Shown: positions 19,096-28,008, numbered from the stretch's first letter. The stretch is 64,000 bases of DNA from JANOBD01 sp031411495 (GCA_031411495.1 JANOBD010000022.1:1-64000), one strand, 5' to 3'. The notes: generated by a model from the sequence alone, not told the origin. Translations and numbers: made by a program.

Positions 19096-19857
19096 ATGAC
19101 ACGGATGGCACCAGTGACCAATGCCCTCACCTCCTTCTTCCAGACGCACGCGACACGGAGTGATTCGCGCGCGACTTTCGACCTGCTGGGTCCGGCGTAC
19201 TGCATCAGCCTGGCCCATCAGACCGCGAGGCGGGCATTCTGCCGCCGGCAATTCCGCAGCGAGCGCCTCGACGTGAAGTTCGTCGACGGCATCGTGCCGC
19301 TCGACAACGCCCGCTTCCCCACGCGCGGCGCACGCGGCTGCTTCCTGACGCACCTGGGCATCCTCGAAACGGCACTGGCCGAGCAATCGATGAGCGGCGC
19401 ACGGTTCGTCACCATCTTCGAAGACGATGTGCTCTTGCCGCGATCGTTTTCACAAATCGTCGAGACGGTGGTGCCGCAGCTGCGCGGGCTCGATTGGCAC
19501 ATCCTGTACTGGGGCACGCAAAACGACCCGCCGATGACGCCCGTCGCCGGCCGCGAGCCGCTCGCGACGATCGCGCCCGAAGTGCCGATCATCGGCAAGC
19601 AGGCGTACACGATCCGCCTGGACATTTTGCCGGCGTTGATCGAGCACCTCCGCCAAGGCGAGCAACGCCCGCAGCCCGGCTACTCCGACGGAATGTTCCA
19701 CGAGTTCCGCATGAAGCACGGATTGCCGGCCCACACGCACACGCTCCGCCCGGCCCGCCAGGCGTCCTTCGCCAGCAACATTACGCCGCGCGCCTACAGC
19801 TGGGCCCGACGCCCGCTTCGGGTCGTCAAGCGGACGGTACAGATGCTGACGAGGTAG
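19096..19857 (+). CDS. Glycosyltransferase family 25 (LPS biosynthesis type)
   Basis: Protein of 253 residues with GT25 landmarks: the first strand AYCISLAHQTARRAFCRRQF, the conserved RGARGCFLTHLGILETAL, and the metal-binding FEDDVLLPRSF (DDV). Further on, PIIGKQAYTIRLDILPALIE matches the usual 'AYllS..gA..Ll' position. GT25 enzymes transfer galactose or other sugars to lipooligosaccharide or to hydroxylysine. The first ATG (19096) is used; another in-frame ATG lies nine bases later and cannot be excluded. Followed by a heptamer repeat array and a convergent gene. Confidence 0.85.
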   Translation: MTRMAPVTNALTSFFQTHATRSDSRATFDLLGPAYCISLAHQTARRAFCRRQFRSERLDVKFVDGIVPLDNARFPTRGARGCFLTHLGILETALAEQSMSGARFVTIFEDDVLLPRSFSQIVETVVPQLRGLDWHILYWGTQNDPPMTPVAGREPLATIAPEVPIIGKQAYTIRLDILPALIEHLRQGEQRPQPGYSDGMFHEFRMKHGLPAHTHTLRPARQASFASNITPRAYSWARRPLRVVKRTVQMLTR

Positions 19858-19860
19858 AAA

Positions 19861-19989
19861 TCAGAGATCAGAAGTCAGAAGTCAGAAGTCAGAAGTCAGA
19901 AGTCAGAAGTCAGAAGTCAGAAGTCAGAAGTTAGCGACTATATAGCCTGATCTCTGATCTCTGATCTCTGATCTCTGACTCCCGACCTC
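19861..19989. repeat. Two facing 7-bp tandem arrays between convergent genes
   Basis: From 19861: TCAGAGA once, then nine perfect TCAGAAG units to 19930. From 19948: four perfect TGATCTC units, then TGACTCC and CGACCTC. The second array is roughly the inverse complement of the first unit type, so the transcript from either side could fold back. It fills the whole gap between the GT25 gene and the M8-like protease gene and may serve as a bidirectional terminator, but no T-run is present. Confidence 0.85.
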
Positions 19990-19997
19990 TTCGTCCA

Positions 19998-22007
19998 TCA
20001 AGCGATCGCGTAATTCTTCCCGCTTACCGTCTGGCCTGCCGCGATGTTGGTCCACCAGTATTTGCTGCTGGGGGAGATGATCGTCGAAATGCCGAGCACG
20101 ATCGTCACGTTGTATCCGCCGGCCGCGATGCCGGTGAGGGAGTAGGTGCCGTTTGAGGCGCTGGTGGTGGACTTCTCGCTGGCGTCGCGGACGCCGTTGA
20201 AGTTCGTGTCGAGGAAGATGACGTAGCCGGCGAGTCCGGTTTCGCCCGCGTCGAGCTTGCCGTTGCGGTTGGTGTCTCGGAAGACGGTTCCGCTCACCGT
20301 GCCGAGCGTCTGGGCGGAGCCGCCGTGGATGGCGAAGTTTTTACCGGTCAGCGCCGATCCGTTGCTGATGGTCACCTGCGAGTAGCCGCTGCTGGGCGAG
20401 ACGAGCGTCGAGCCGCTGGGCACGACGCTGCGGATCGCATATGTGCCGGCACTGATGCTGCTGAGCGTGTACGCGCCGCTGGCGTTGGTCGTGGTCGACT
20501 TCTCGCCGGCGTCGAGTCTGCCGTTCCAGTTCGAATCGACGTAGACGCTGATGCCCGACAGCCCGGCCTCGGTGCCATCCTTGATGCCGTTGCTGTTGGC
20601 GTCGCTGAAGACGGTCCCGCTCACCGAGCCGCCGGCGGTCACGGTTCCGCTGTGGATGGCAAAGTTCTTGCCGCTGAGTGCCGATCCGTTGCTGATGGTC
20701 ACCTGCGAGTAGCCGCTGCTGGGCGAGACGAGCGTCGAGCCGCTGGGCACGACGCTGCGGATCGCATACGTGCCGGGACTGATGCTGCTGAGCGTGTACG
20801 CGCCGCTGGCGTTGGTGGAGGTCGACTTTTCGCCGGCGTCGAGTCTGCCGTTCCAGTTCGAATCGACGTAGACGCTGATGCCCGACAACCCGGCCTCGGT
20901 GGAATCCTTGATGCCGTTGCTGTTGGCGTCGCTGAAGACGGTCCCGCTCACCGATCCGCCGGTGGTGACCGTTCCCGAGCCGATGCCGAAGTTCTTGCCG
21001 CTGAGCGTCTGGCCGGCCGTGACGGTGATGGAGTAAAAGCCTGAGGACGGATTGGTGACGACCAAACCACTCGGCAGCACCGGCCGCAGCGCGTAGCTGC
21101 CGGGCGCGACATCGCTGAGGGTGTAGACGCCGCTGCTGTTGGCGGAGGTGGTGGGTTCGCCGGCGTCGAAGACGCCGTTGAAGTTCTTATCGACGTAGAC
21201 CGCCGCGCCAGAGAGGCCGAGTTCGTTGGCATCCTGCACGCCGTTCTTGTTCTGGTCGTTGTAGATCAGGCCGGTGATCGTGCCGGCGCTGGACCCGAGC
21301 GAGAACGCATCGGCGGCGGAATAGTTCACGGCGTATCCGACATCCTGGAACTGGCCGATGGTGATGCGGCTCAGGGGGTTCAATCCGGTGCCGAGGAAGC
21401 CGGTCATCAGTTCGGTTTTGAAAGTCGTCTCGCGCCAGTGGGCGTCGCGCGTGCCGGTCGAACCGGTGTTTTCCAGAGGCACGCCGGTGGCGCCGGTATT
21501 GCCGCTGATGGACTTGTATTCGCGCAGCGCATTGGAGCCAAGGAAGAGCGGATTCGACCCGCCCAGCCCGCTGGTGAGGCCGGAAAACTGCGACCAGATC
21601 GTGCCGAAGCCCAAGGCGTGGCCGATCTCGTGCGTGACGATGGTGAGCAACGTACCGGCAGCATTCTGCGCGGCGAAGTCGGCGGAATCGATCTCGATTT
21701 CGCCGGCGATCGGCAGATGGTTGCCGTTGCGGATGAACAGCGGCCGCGCCTGCGCGACGCCGTTGCCCGTTCCGTCGATGCTGGTGATTCGTGCCGTGAT
21801 GCGGATGTCGTCGACGGCAGCGCCCCAAGAGCCGGTGCCGACGTCCGGCACATCTCCCGTAATGACCTGCTGCCAGCGCGTGGCGGCCTGCTGGATCACG
21901 CTCTGGACCGCGGCCGTTACCGAGGGTTCGTAAACCAGACTGATCTGGAACCCCGCGGCCAGCAGGCGGCGCGATTCGAGTGAATCCATCCAGTGTTGTC
22001 GACGCAT
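19998..22007 (-). CDS. Secreted M8-like metalloprotease with four SdrD B-type repeats
   Basis: Surface or secreted protein of 669 residues. The N-terminus has the planctomycete export/anchor leader MDSLESRRLLAAG. Residues about 20-225 are a leishmanolysin-like (M8) metalloprotease domain: zinc motif HEIGHALGFGTIW (His126, Glu127, His130) and DAHWRETTFKTELMTGFLG, which supplies the third His. Then four SdrD B-type beta domains (each with a Ca-binding-like DxNxNGxxDxxE motif, e.g. YNDQNKNGVQDANE, FSDANSNGIKDSTE). Domains two and three are nearly identical (109-residue period). ATG 22007 is chosen: GGAG stands eight bases upstream, while the GTG at 22013 overlaps poorly. No C-terminal sorting motif is evident. 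Confidence 0.85.
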   Translation of the reverse strand: MRRQHWMDSLESRRLLAAGFQISLVYEPSVTAAVQSVIQQAATRWQQVITGDVPDVGTGSWGAAVDDIRITARITSIDGTGNGVAQARPLFIRNGNHLPIAGEIEIDSADFAAQNAAGTLLTIVTHEIGHALGFGTIWSQFSGLTSGLGGSNPLFLGSNALREYKSISGNTGATGVPLENTGSTGTRDAHWRETTFKTELMTGFLGTGLNPLSRITIGQFQDVGYAVNYSAADAFSLGSSAGTITGLIYNDQNKNGVQDANELGLSGAAVYVDKNFNGVFDAGEPTTSANSSGVYTLSDVAPGSYALRPVLPSGLVVTNPSSGFYSITVTAGQTLSGKNFGIGSGTVTTGGSVSGTVFSDANSNGIKDSTEAGLSGISVYVDSNWNGRLDAGEKSTSTNASGAYTLSSISPGTYAIRSVVPSGSTLVSPSSGYSQVTISNGSALSGKNFAIHSGTVTAGGSVSGTVFSDANSNGIKDGTEAGLSGISVYVDSNWNGRLDAGEKSTTTNASGAYTLSSISAGTYAIRSVVPSGSTLVSPSSGYSQVTISNGSALTGKNFAIHGGSAQTLGTVSGTVFRDTNRNGKLDAGETGLAGYVIFLDTNFNGVRDASEKSTTSASNGTYSLTGIAAGGYNVTIVLGISTIISPSSKYWWTNIAAGQTVSGKNYAIA
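20307..20960. repeat. Two tandem 327-bp coding repeats
   Basis: Positions 20307-20633 and 20634-20960 are near-identical at the nucleotide level, differing by a handful of bases, and encode two of the four SdrD B-type domains. The first and last domains are clearly more diverged, so this looks like a recent in-frame duplication. Confidence 0.85.
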
Positions 22008-22154
22008 GAACACTTCTCCAGTTCTTCCGCGTTGTCGTAAAGCCGGCCCGAGACAGGCTTAAACGCCGCTTCAGGCCCAAAGGAACGGGATAGCACAACG
22101 TCGCCGATCCCCGCAACCTAAAAGAGGCCGCAAACTGCACAAAAGTTACCTGAC

Positions 22155-22946
22155 TTATTCGGATTTCGTTTCCGGACCCGTCGCGACCGTTCCGTCCGGC
22201 AGGACGGGAATCGAACCGCGCGATCGCTGCCGAAACGCCTCACCCAGCACGATCGCGCCCGCATGGGACAACGATAGGCTCGATGCGCCGCCGATCGTGG
22301 GGATCGTGATAAATTGGTCGCAGATTTCCCGCATCGCGCCGCTGAGCCCGCGCTTCTCGCCGCCGATCGCCAGCATGACGGGCTTTTTCAAATCCATGTC
22401 GAATAGATTGCGCTTCACGCCCGCCAGACATCCGTAGACGAGCACCCCAAGCTTCTGCACCTCGCGCACGAGCGCGACATCGTCGAACTGAACCAGCGGC
22501 AGCCGCTCGTACGCGCCGCTGGAACTGCGAGCGACCTCGGCCTCATCAAAATCCCACAAGTGCTTCTTGATCAGGATCGCCGTGCATCCGACCGCCTCGG
22601 CCGTGCGGATCGTGAAGCCGAGGTTCCGCGCATCATCCACGCCTTCGAGCAGGATGAGCAGCGGCGGCAACGAAAGCCGGCGGAGGCAATCGAGCAGGTC
22701 TTCGCCATTCCAGCGCGGCTTGGGCAACACCAGCGCCAGCACGCCGCCGTGACTCGCCCCATGGGCCATCGCGTCGAGTTCCTTGCCCTCGACCCGCTTC
22801 ACAGGAACGTTATTCGCCTCGGCGGCGTCGAGCACATCCTGAACCTTCGCCGCCGGCGTATCATGCTTGATCAGCACCATCTGGATGCGTCGACGCCGCG
22901 CCTCAAGGGCGGCGAGCACGCTCTGTTTTCCTTCGAGATGAACCAC
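22155..22946 (-). CDS. rlmB: SpoU/TrmH-family rRNA 2'-O-methyltransferase, RlmB-like
   Basis: SPOUT-fold methyltransferase of 263 residues using S-adenosylmethionine to methylate a ribose of rRNA (or tRNA). The N-terminal substrate-binding domain (EGKQSVLAALEARRRRIQMV, VPVKRVEGKELDAMAHGASH) is followed by the knotted domain with motif 1 LLEGVDDARNLGFTIRTAEA, motif 2 LAIGGEKRGLS and motif 3 IPTIGGASSLSLSHAGAIVL. Motif 3 has SLSLS where SLNVS is usual. The start codon is GTG. RlmB (23S G2251) is the likeliest assignment given the N-terminal domain; a TrmH-like tRNA role is possible. Confidence 0.85.
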   Translation of the reverse strand: MVHLEGKQSVLAALEARRRRIQMVLIKHDTPAAKVQDVLDAAEANNVPVKRVEGKELDAMAHGASHGGVLALVLPKPRWNGEDLLDCLRRLSLPPLLILLEGVDDARNLGFTIRTAEAVGCTAILIKKHLWDFDEAEVARSSSGAYERLPLVQFDDVALVREVQKLGVLVYGCLAGVKRNLFDMDLKKPVMLAIGGEKRGLSGAMREICDQFITIPTIGGASSLSLSHAGAIVLGEAFRQRSRGSIPVLPDGTVATGPETKSE

Positions 22947-22973
22947 GGGGCGAGTGTAGCAGGTGTGAAGACC

Positions 22974-23043
22974 GGGGTCAGGGGTCAGAGGTTGGAGGTT
23001 GGAGGTTGGAGGTTGGAGGTTGGAGGTTGGAGGTTGGAGGTTG
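22974..23043. repeat. 7-bp tandem array, eight GAGGTTG units
   Basis: Two GGGGTCA units followed by eight perfect copies of GAGGTTG (22988-23043), just upstream of the minus-strand rlmB start and before the divergent GT39 gene. Confidence 0.9.
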
Positions 23044-23069
23044 GAGAATTCTATCTCGGTGTTGATCCG

Positions 23070-23131
23070 GTGTAGCCCGCGAGCCTGCTCGCGAATGCGC
23101 TCCCACTTCGCGAGGAAGCTCGCGCCTACAC
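23070..23131. repeat. Palindromic element with GTGTAG/CTACAC ends
   Basis: A 62-bp element whose ends GTGTAG and CTACAC are inverted, with inner CCCGCGAGC and GCTCGCG blocks. The inner block recurs as a perfect hairpin at 61036-61055. Confidence 0.6.
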
Positions 23132-23173
23132 GGAAATCGCCTTTGCGCCTCAGTCTCGATATACGTGTCCGCG

Positions 23174-24955
23174 ATGCGTTCGATCCCGGTCCTTCTCACG
23201 CTCCTCACCCTCGGGATCATTCTGTTCGCGATCGCGATCGGACCCGCTGACCTCTACGAGAAGGATCAACCCAAGACGCTCGCGTACACCGTGGACGTGC
23301 TCGTGAACGGACGCTGGGCGCTGCCGCGGGATGTGATCTATCAGCCGGCGACCAAGCCGCCGCTCTACAACTGGATCGCGGCGAGCGTGATGTGGGCGAC
23401 GGGCTCGTGGAGCGAGACGGCGATGAAATCGCCGAGCCTTCTCTCTGGTGTCGGCGTGGGGGCGATCCTGCTGCTTCTGCCGCGATGGATCGGCGCATCG
23501 ACCGATCGCCGCGACGCCATCCGCCTCGGCGCCCTCGCCGCGGCGCTCTGGTTCGCGTGCGGCATCGACATCCGCCACGGCTCGACGCTCCGCATGATGT
23601 ACCTCGCCCGGCCGGACATGCTGCAGGCGTTCTGCCTCACCGCCGCATGGGCGATCGCGACGGGGTTATTCGCTGGATCCCATGTCGGGGCGACGCCTGC
23701 GTCGTCCGATGCGGAAACAAACGCAAACCTCGATTCAACCGTCGCGCGCGGGGGAGGCAAGCCTCGCACCCTACCTATCCTGTTCTGGCTCTGCGTCGCG
23801 AGTTCGATTCTCAGCAAGGGGCCGATGGCGCTGCTGGCGATTCTCTTCATTCCGCTCGGCGCGATCACGATCGCGCGGTCGTGGCGCGCGATATTCGCAT
23901 TCAGGCCGCTCATCGGATTCACGCTGTTGTTCCTCATCGTCGGCTCGTGGTTCGGCTTCGCGTACCGCGCCGATCCGGATCACGTCCGCTCCGTCATGCT
24001 CGGCGCCGAGATCGTGAACCGTGTGACGAACCAGACGCCGGAGGGGATCGAGAAACCGTTCTACTTCTCGTCGATGTGGTTTCTCACCAAAGGCGGGCCG
24101 GTGTGCGTGCTGGGGGTGATCGGCGGCGTGATCGTTTTGGTTCGGTCGATTCGCACGGCCGCTTCGGCCGGCCTCGCATACTGCCGGGTGCCCCGGGGCA
24201 ACGTACTCGTTGACCCGCGCCCAGATGAACCGTCGGCGCGGGTCAGGAGTACCTGCCCCGGGGCACCCGTTGAAAGCGAAGGCCTTTTCGTTCGCGCGAC
24301 GGAGGACACCCACCATAGACTGCTCGTGTCCGCCGCGCTCTGGATCGCGATCCTTCTCATCGGCTTGAGCCTTCCCGCCGGCAAGCGGATCGACTACCTG
24401 CTGCCGACGTTCGCGCCGGCGGCGCTTCTTGCCGCCTTCGCACTCATCGACATCGCGCGACGACTGCGGTTCTCGCCCACCCTTTCCTTTGCCGTGCCCG
24501 TCGCCCTGGCGTGTTTTCTCGGCTACGCGCGCACCCACACGTTTCACGAAGCCCGCGAGCATTGGAGCGATCGCGCCACCGCGTTCGCGCACGAAGTTCG
24601 CAAAACGGTCGGCGATGAGCCGCTGCTCGTGCTCGTGCGCGGCAAGCACCCGCTCACTTCGCTGCTTCGCCGCCACCCCGGCAGCTACCTCACGATCGAC
24701 GACCTGAAGTCGACCCACTGGCTCATCCTGCCGACCGCGAACACGCACGCCACGCCGGTATTGACCAGCGAACCGTTGCCGATCGGTTTCGAGACGATCG
24801 AGACGCGTCCGCTCGGCCCACTGGGCCTGTACCGCGCGGGCGAAGCGGACTCACCGACGCTCGACGAGTTGACTGCACTGATGGAATCGATCGCGCACTG
24901 GAGCGCAGACGAGAACCCCTACCACGCGCCGGGCACGGTCTGGCGGCCGAATTGA
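23174..24955 (+). CDS. GT39/ArnT-like membrane glycosyltransferase
   Basis: Polytopic protein of 593 residues of the dolichyl-phosphate-mannose/ArnT type, which moves a sugar from a polyprenyl-phosphate carrier to protein or lipid at the outer face of the membrane. The first periplasmic loop carries the acidic motif LYEKDQPKTLAYTVDVLVNG and the substrate motif TKPPLYNWIAASVMW. Many hydrophobic segments follow (AIRLGALAAALWFACGIDI, LPILFWLCVASSILSKGPM, VSAALWIAILLIGLSLPAGK, RIDYLLPTFAPAALLAAFAL). ATG 23174 is preferred over an in-frame GTG at 23165; neither has a good ribosome site. Two loops contain repeat-like inserts (around residues 170-195 and 338-366), the second an 85-bp palindrome. Confidence 0.8.
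   Translation: MRSIPVLLTLLTLGIILFAIAIGPADLYEKDQPKTLAYTVDVLVNGRWALPRDVIYQPATKPPLYNWIAASVMWATGSWSETAMKSPSLLSGVGVGAILLLLPRWIGASTDRRDAIRLGALAAALWFACGIDIRHGSTLRMMYLARPDMLQAFCLTAAWAIATGLFAGSHVGATPASSDAETNANLDSTVARGGGKPRTLPILFWLCVASSILSKGPMALLAILFIPLGAITIARSWRAIFAFRPLIGFTLLFLIVGSWFGFAYRADPDHVRSVMLGAEIVNRVTNQTPEGIEKPFYFSSMWFLTKGGPVCVLGVIGGVIVLVRSIRTAASAGLAYCRVPRGNVLVDPRPDEPSARVRSTCPGAPVESEGLFVRATEDTHHRLLVSAALWIAILLIGLSLPAGKRIDYLLPTFAPAALLAAFALIDIARRLRFSPTLSFAVPVALACFLGYARTHTFHEAREHWSDRATAFAHEVRKTVGDEPLLVLVRGKHPLTSLLRRHPGSYLTIDDLKSTHWLILPTANTHATPVLTSEPLPIGFETIETRPLGPLGLYRAGEADSPTLDELTALMESIAHWSADENPYHAPGTVWRPN
24185..24269. repeat. 85-bp near-perfect palindrome inside the GT39 gene
   Basis: Left arm begins CGGGTGCCCCGGGGCA and continues through ACTC and TGACCCGCGCC; the right arm (ending at 24269) repeats this in inverse complement with few mismatches, around a loop of about a dozen bases. 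It encodes a polar stretch (CRVPRGNVLVDPRPDEPSA) between two membrane segments, in frame. Confidence 0.8.
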
Positions 24956-25043
24956 TCGCGCGCGTTCGCAAATCGACGAGTGGATCAAGCGAATCCTCCA
25001 GCCGCGCCTTTCCGGCTATCGTGCAAACATCAAGGAGATCGAA

Positions 25044-25736
25044 ATGCATCGACGGTTCGCCCGTTTACTGGGCCTGAAGACAATCTTGTTGAGCACGCTC
25101 GCGATTGCCGCACTCGCCGACGGTCCGACGACCGCGCCCACCTCCACCACCGCCACCATCACCGTCGACACATCCGCCGCGCCGGAGTTCGCCGATTACG
25201 CGAAGAAGGCTCAGACGCTCGCTGACACCTGGTACCCGAAGCTCGTCGCAATGCTGCCGAGCGACGGGTTCGTCGCGCCGCAGACCATTCAGATCGTGTT
25301 CGATCCGAAGTACGACGGCGTCGCCGCGACCGCGGGCGATCGCATCGTCTGCTCGACCAGGTGGTTCTCTACACATCCCGAGGACCTGGGCGCGATCATC
25401 CACGAGCTGGTCCACGTCGTTCAGCACTACACCACCGGCGAGCGGCCGGGCTGGCTCACCGAGGGCATCGCCGATCACCTCCGCTGGTTCATGTACGAGC
25501 CAGCCGGCGCAAGGCCTCATCCGAATCCCGAGAAGTCGAAGTTCAACGACAGCTACCGCACGACGGCGGCTTTCCTGGAATGGGCGCAGAGCACGTACGA
25601 CAAGGACCTGATCGTCAAGCTCAACGCCGCGTGCCGCGAGGCGCGCTACAGCGACGACCTGTGGAAACAATACACCGGCAAGAGCATGGACGAACTCGGC
25701 GCGGAGTGGAAAGCGTCGCTGAAGCCGGCGAGGTGA
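25044..25736 (+). CDS. Secreted basic-secretory-protein (BSP) family zinc peptidase-like protein
   Basis: Exported protein of 230 residues (signal near LLGLKTILLSTLAIAALA). The mature part matches the BSP family of putative metallopeptidases: the zinc motif HELVHVVQHY (His120, Glu121, His124) followed by RPGWLTEGIADHLRWFMYE, where Glu140 is the probable third ligand, and SYRTTAAFLEWAQSTYDKDL and TGKSMDELGAEWKASLK. The N-terminal mature region has VDTSAAPEFADYAKKAQTLA, which is also typical. AGGAG lies six bases before the ATG, fixing the start. Substrate unknown. Convergent with the CBM9-like gene. Confidence 0.88.
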   Translation: MHRRFARLLGLKTILLSTLAIAALADGPTTAPTSTTATITVDTSAAPEFADYAKKAQTLADTWYPKLVAMLPSDGFVAPQTIQIVFDPKYDGVAATAGDRIVCSTRWFSTHPEDLGAIIHELVHVVQHYTTGERPGWLTEGIADHLRWFMYEPAGARPHPNPEKSKFNDSYRTTAAFLEWAQSTYDKDLIVKLNAACREARYSDDLWKQYTGKSMDELGAEWKASLKPAR

Positions 25737-25778
25737 CCGCCCAATGGGCGCTGCACTGATAGGTTCCTCCCTCCGGCA

Positions 25779-26612
25779 TCACTTCTCGAACGTCACGATT
25801 CCCCACTTCTCCGGCCGGTGCATGTCGACCCTGCCGATGGGGCTCCACACCCAGTTGTCTTCGACGCTCTTTTCCTTGGGCACCTTCACGTACTTCCCGT
25901 CGACGATCTCGTGCTTCCACTGCACCCGGCTGAAGTTGATGCGCCACGCATCGCCGGCTTCCGGCGGCGTGGGCATGATGCGGGCGAAACGCTCGAGGTC
26001 CTTCCACGGAATCGCCACCTCCACGCTCCAGCCGCGATCGATATCGCCCGGGTCGTTGAGCGTGCCATCGACATGCACCGCGCTCTTCAAGCCGGTGAGA
26101 TTCGTGCCCAGCGTGTACTTGCCCTTCTCGTGGTAGGGTTTATTCATGGTGAGTTCCATGATGGTGCCGAGCGCGTTGATTTCGAACTCGTAGTAGTTCT
26201 GACGGTCGCCGTCCGGGTCGATGAAGATCTCGAAATCGTTGTCGCGGTAGATGATGTCGTTCTTCTCGGTGAGCGTGCCCCAGACGTGCGGCTCTTCGAG
26301 TTCGGCGGCGAAGTAGAGATATTCATCATCCCAGAGCATCTTCATCCGGGTCTTGAAGCGCGGCGCGGGAATGCTCCTGGCCGCGTCCGCCGAGCTCTCG
26401 GCTTCGATATCGACAAACCATTCGCTCCACGCGGCGGCCTCCCACGCGGGATCATCCAGCTTCCCGTCGATGGTGATGGCGCCCGTGGCCCGCGTGCACG
26501 AATAGCGGCGTAAAGAGTGATCCATGTTCGATTCGGTTGAGGCCGGCCGCGTCTGTGCGAGTGCGACGGCGGCGAGCGCAAGGGTGGTGACGGCGAGCAG
26601 TGGCTTTCGCAT
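25779..26612 (-). CDS. Secreted CBM9-like (DOMON-type) carbohydrate-binding protein
   Basis: Exported protein of 277 residues with signal peptide MRKPLLAVTTLALAAVALA. The body is a carbohydrate-binding family 9-like beta-sandwich: ITIDGKLDDPAWEAAAWSEW, KMLWDDEYLYFAAELEEPHV, NDIIYRDNDFEIFIDPDGD, YYEFEINALGTIMELTMNKP, WSVEVAIPWKDLERFARIMP and WRINFSRVQWKHE are the standard landmarks. No hydrolase domain is attached, so it probably binds sugars on its own or has an undefined role. The ATG at 26612 begins the signal peptide; upstream open codons do not look coding. Confidence 0.85.
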   Translation of the reverse strand: MRKPLLAVTTLALAAVALAQTRPASTESNMDHSLRRYSCTRATGAITIDGKLDDPAWEAAAWSEWFVDIEAESSADAARSIPAPRFKTRMKMLWDDEYLYFAAELEEPHVWGTLTEKNDIIYRDNDFEIFIDPDGDRQNYYEFEINALGTIMELTMNKPYHEKGKYTLGTNLTGLKSAVHVDGTLNDPGDIDRGWSVEVAIPWKDLERFARIMPTPPEAGDAWRINFSRVQWKHEIVDGKYVKVPKEKSVEDNWVWSPIGRVDMHRPEKWGIVTFEK

Positions 26613-26730
26613 GGCAGCTCGAAAACTTACGCGGAGTTGAATCGAATTGGGAATGGAAACCGACAGACGTGGGTACTTTCCCCGTAGCGCGACCGGCAAC
26701 CCGGCCAGCCATGCCGCTCCCTTTGTCCAT

Positions 26731-27846
26731 TTACACCGCGACAGCCGCCGCGGCGCCGACCGATCGATTCCGCCGCTCGACAAACCGCGCCCGCATCCGC
26801 TCGAACGGCTGCTCCACGCACACCATCAGCAGCACGCTGGCGATCAACGTCAAGAGGACGAACGTCGGCGCATCGACGTGGTTCGGCATCCACTTCAGCA
26901 TCGCCAGCCTGACCAGTTCATGGCAGATGTAAACCGGATACGACAGCTCGCCGATCCAGCGGTCCCACTTCACGCTCTTGGTGAGCGCGAAGATGAACGG
27001 CAGCGTCGCGCCCATCGAAGTGGAGACGATCAGAGAGCGGAGCGGAATGCGATCGAACCAGAAGAGCGCCAGCAGCAGGAGCAACATCCACGCCATGCCC
27101 GCCCAGCCGAGCCGAGCCATCCACGCGCGATCCTTCTCGAAGTGGGCATAGACGTGATACGCCAGCGAGCCGAGCAGGAACATCGCCAGCTCGGATGGAA
27201 AGAAGCGATAGAGGAACGGGTCATCGTGGTAGCCGAGCCTGGCGACCACGACGCGGATCGCCCAGCTCGCGGCCCAGAGCGCCGCCGTCGGCCAGACGCG
27301 GCGGACGATCAGCGGCGCGATCAGGTAGAACATCAGCTCGACCGACAGCGTCCACGCCTGCCCGACGAACATCATCTCCTTGCCGGGAACCATGCCCGCA
27401 TCGACCCGATTCAACACCAGATCGAGCGAGATCGCGGCGGTGTTCTGGTCGAAGGAGGTGTACAGCGACAGATCCTGCCCGAGGATAGTGAACTGCGGAA
27501 TGGCATACAGCACGTAGCCGAGCGTCGAGAACTTCGGGCCGTAGGTTTTCCAGTAATCCAGCGCCGGGTGCGGGACGATCGCCGTCGCGGCGAGCAGGAT
27601 CGCGAGGCCGAAGACGAAAAGGTACGCCGGGAAGAGGCGGAAGACGCGGGCGAGGATGAAGGTTTTGTACCCCTCCATGCCCGGGCCATACTTCCGGTTT
27701 AGCACCAGCGCCATGTAGAAGCCGCTGATGACGTAAAACGCCTGCACGGCCGCCTGGCCGCCGACGATCTTGAAGCCGAAGAGGTTGTGCTCGGCACTGT
27801 GGGTGATGACGACCGAGAGTGCCAGAAGGAGACGGATGATGCCCAC
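26731..27846 (-). CDS. Acyltransferase family 3 (OafA/YrhL-type) membrane protein
   Basis: Polytopic O-acyltransferase of 371 residues that would acetylate or acylate surface sugars. N-terminal RLLLALSVVITHSAEH contains the catalytic-type His, followed by AFYVISGFYMALVLNRKYG and FILARVFRLFPAYLFVFGLA (the conserved RxxR region), and AWTLSVELMFYLIAPLIVRR. About ten hydrophobic segments are visible. The start is a GTG with GGAG four bases upstream. The C-terminus (ERRNRSVGAAAAVAV) is short, with no SGNH domain. Confidence 0.88.
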   Translation of the reverse strand: MGIIRLLLALSVVITHSAEHNLFGFKIVGGQAAVQAFYVISGFYMALVLNRKYGPGMEGYKTFILARVFRLFPAYLFVFGLAILLAATAIVPHPALDYWKTYGPKFSTLGYVLYAIPQFTILGQDLSLYTSFDQNTAAISLDLVLNRVDAGMVPGKEMMFVGQAWTLSVELMFYLIAPLIVRRVWPTAALWAASWAIRVVVARLGYHDDPFLYRFFPSELAMFLLGSLAYHVYAHFEKDRAWMARLGWAGMAWMLLLLLALFWFDRIPLRSLIVSTSMGATLPFIFALTKSVKWDRWIGELSYPVYICHELVRLAMLKWMPNHVDAPTFVLLTLIASVLLMVCVEQPFERMRARFVERRNRSVGAAAAVAV

Positions 27847-27866
27847 GATGCTCCGAAGGTACGAAT

Positions 27867-27902
27867 GAAGATCAGAAACGCGAGACGCTCAGTCTGATCT
27901 TC
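27867..27902 (-). promoter_or_regulatory. Hairpin in the acyltransferase 5' region
   Basis: GAAGATCAGA (27867-27876) pairs perfectly with TCTGATCTTC (27893-27902) around a 16-base loop, ending about 20 bp upstream of the minus-strand GTG start. It could be an operator or a leader hairpin. Confidence 0.35.
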
Positions 27903-28008
27903 GACGAGCGGAGGCAGATGGCTTGAGGGTTTGCCGTTCGTTTGGGGCGTGCTCCGCTTCGCGTCGCGGCCAACCCAATTTGCACTTCGATCGTTGGTTC
28001 CCGTGCCA

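Noticed and set aside
19861..19989. CRISPR array
   Set aside because: The units are seven bases with no spacers, and no cas genes are present in the window.
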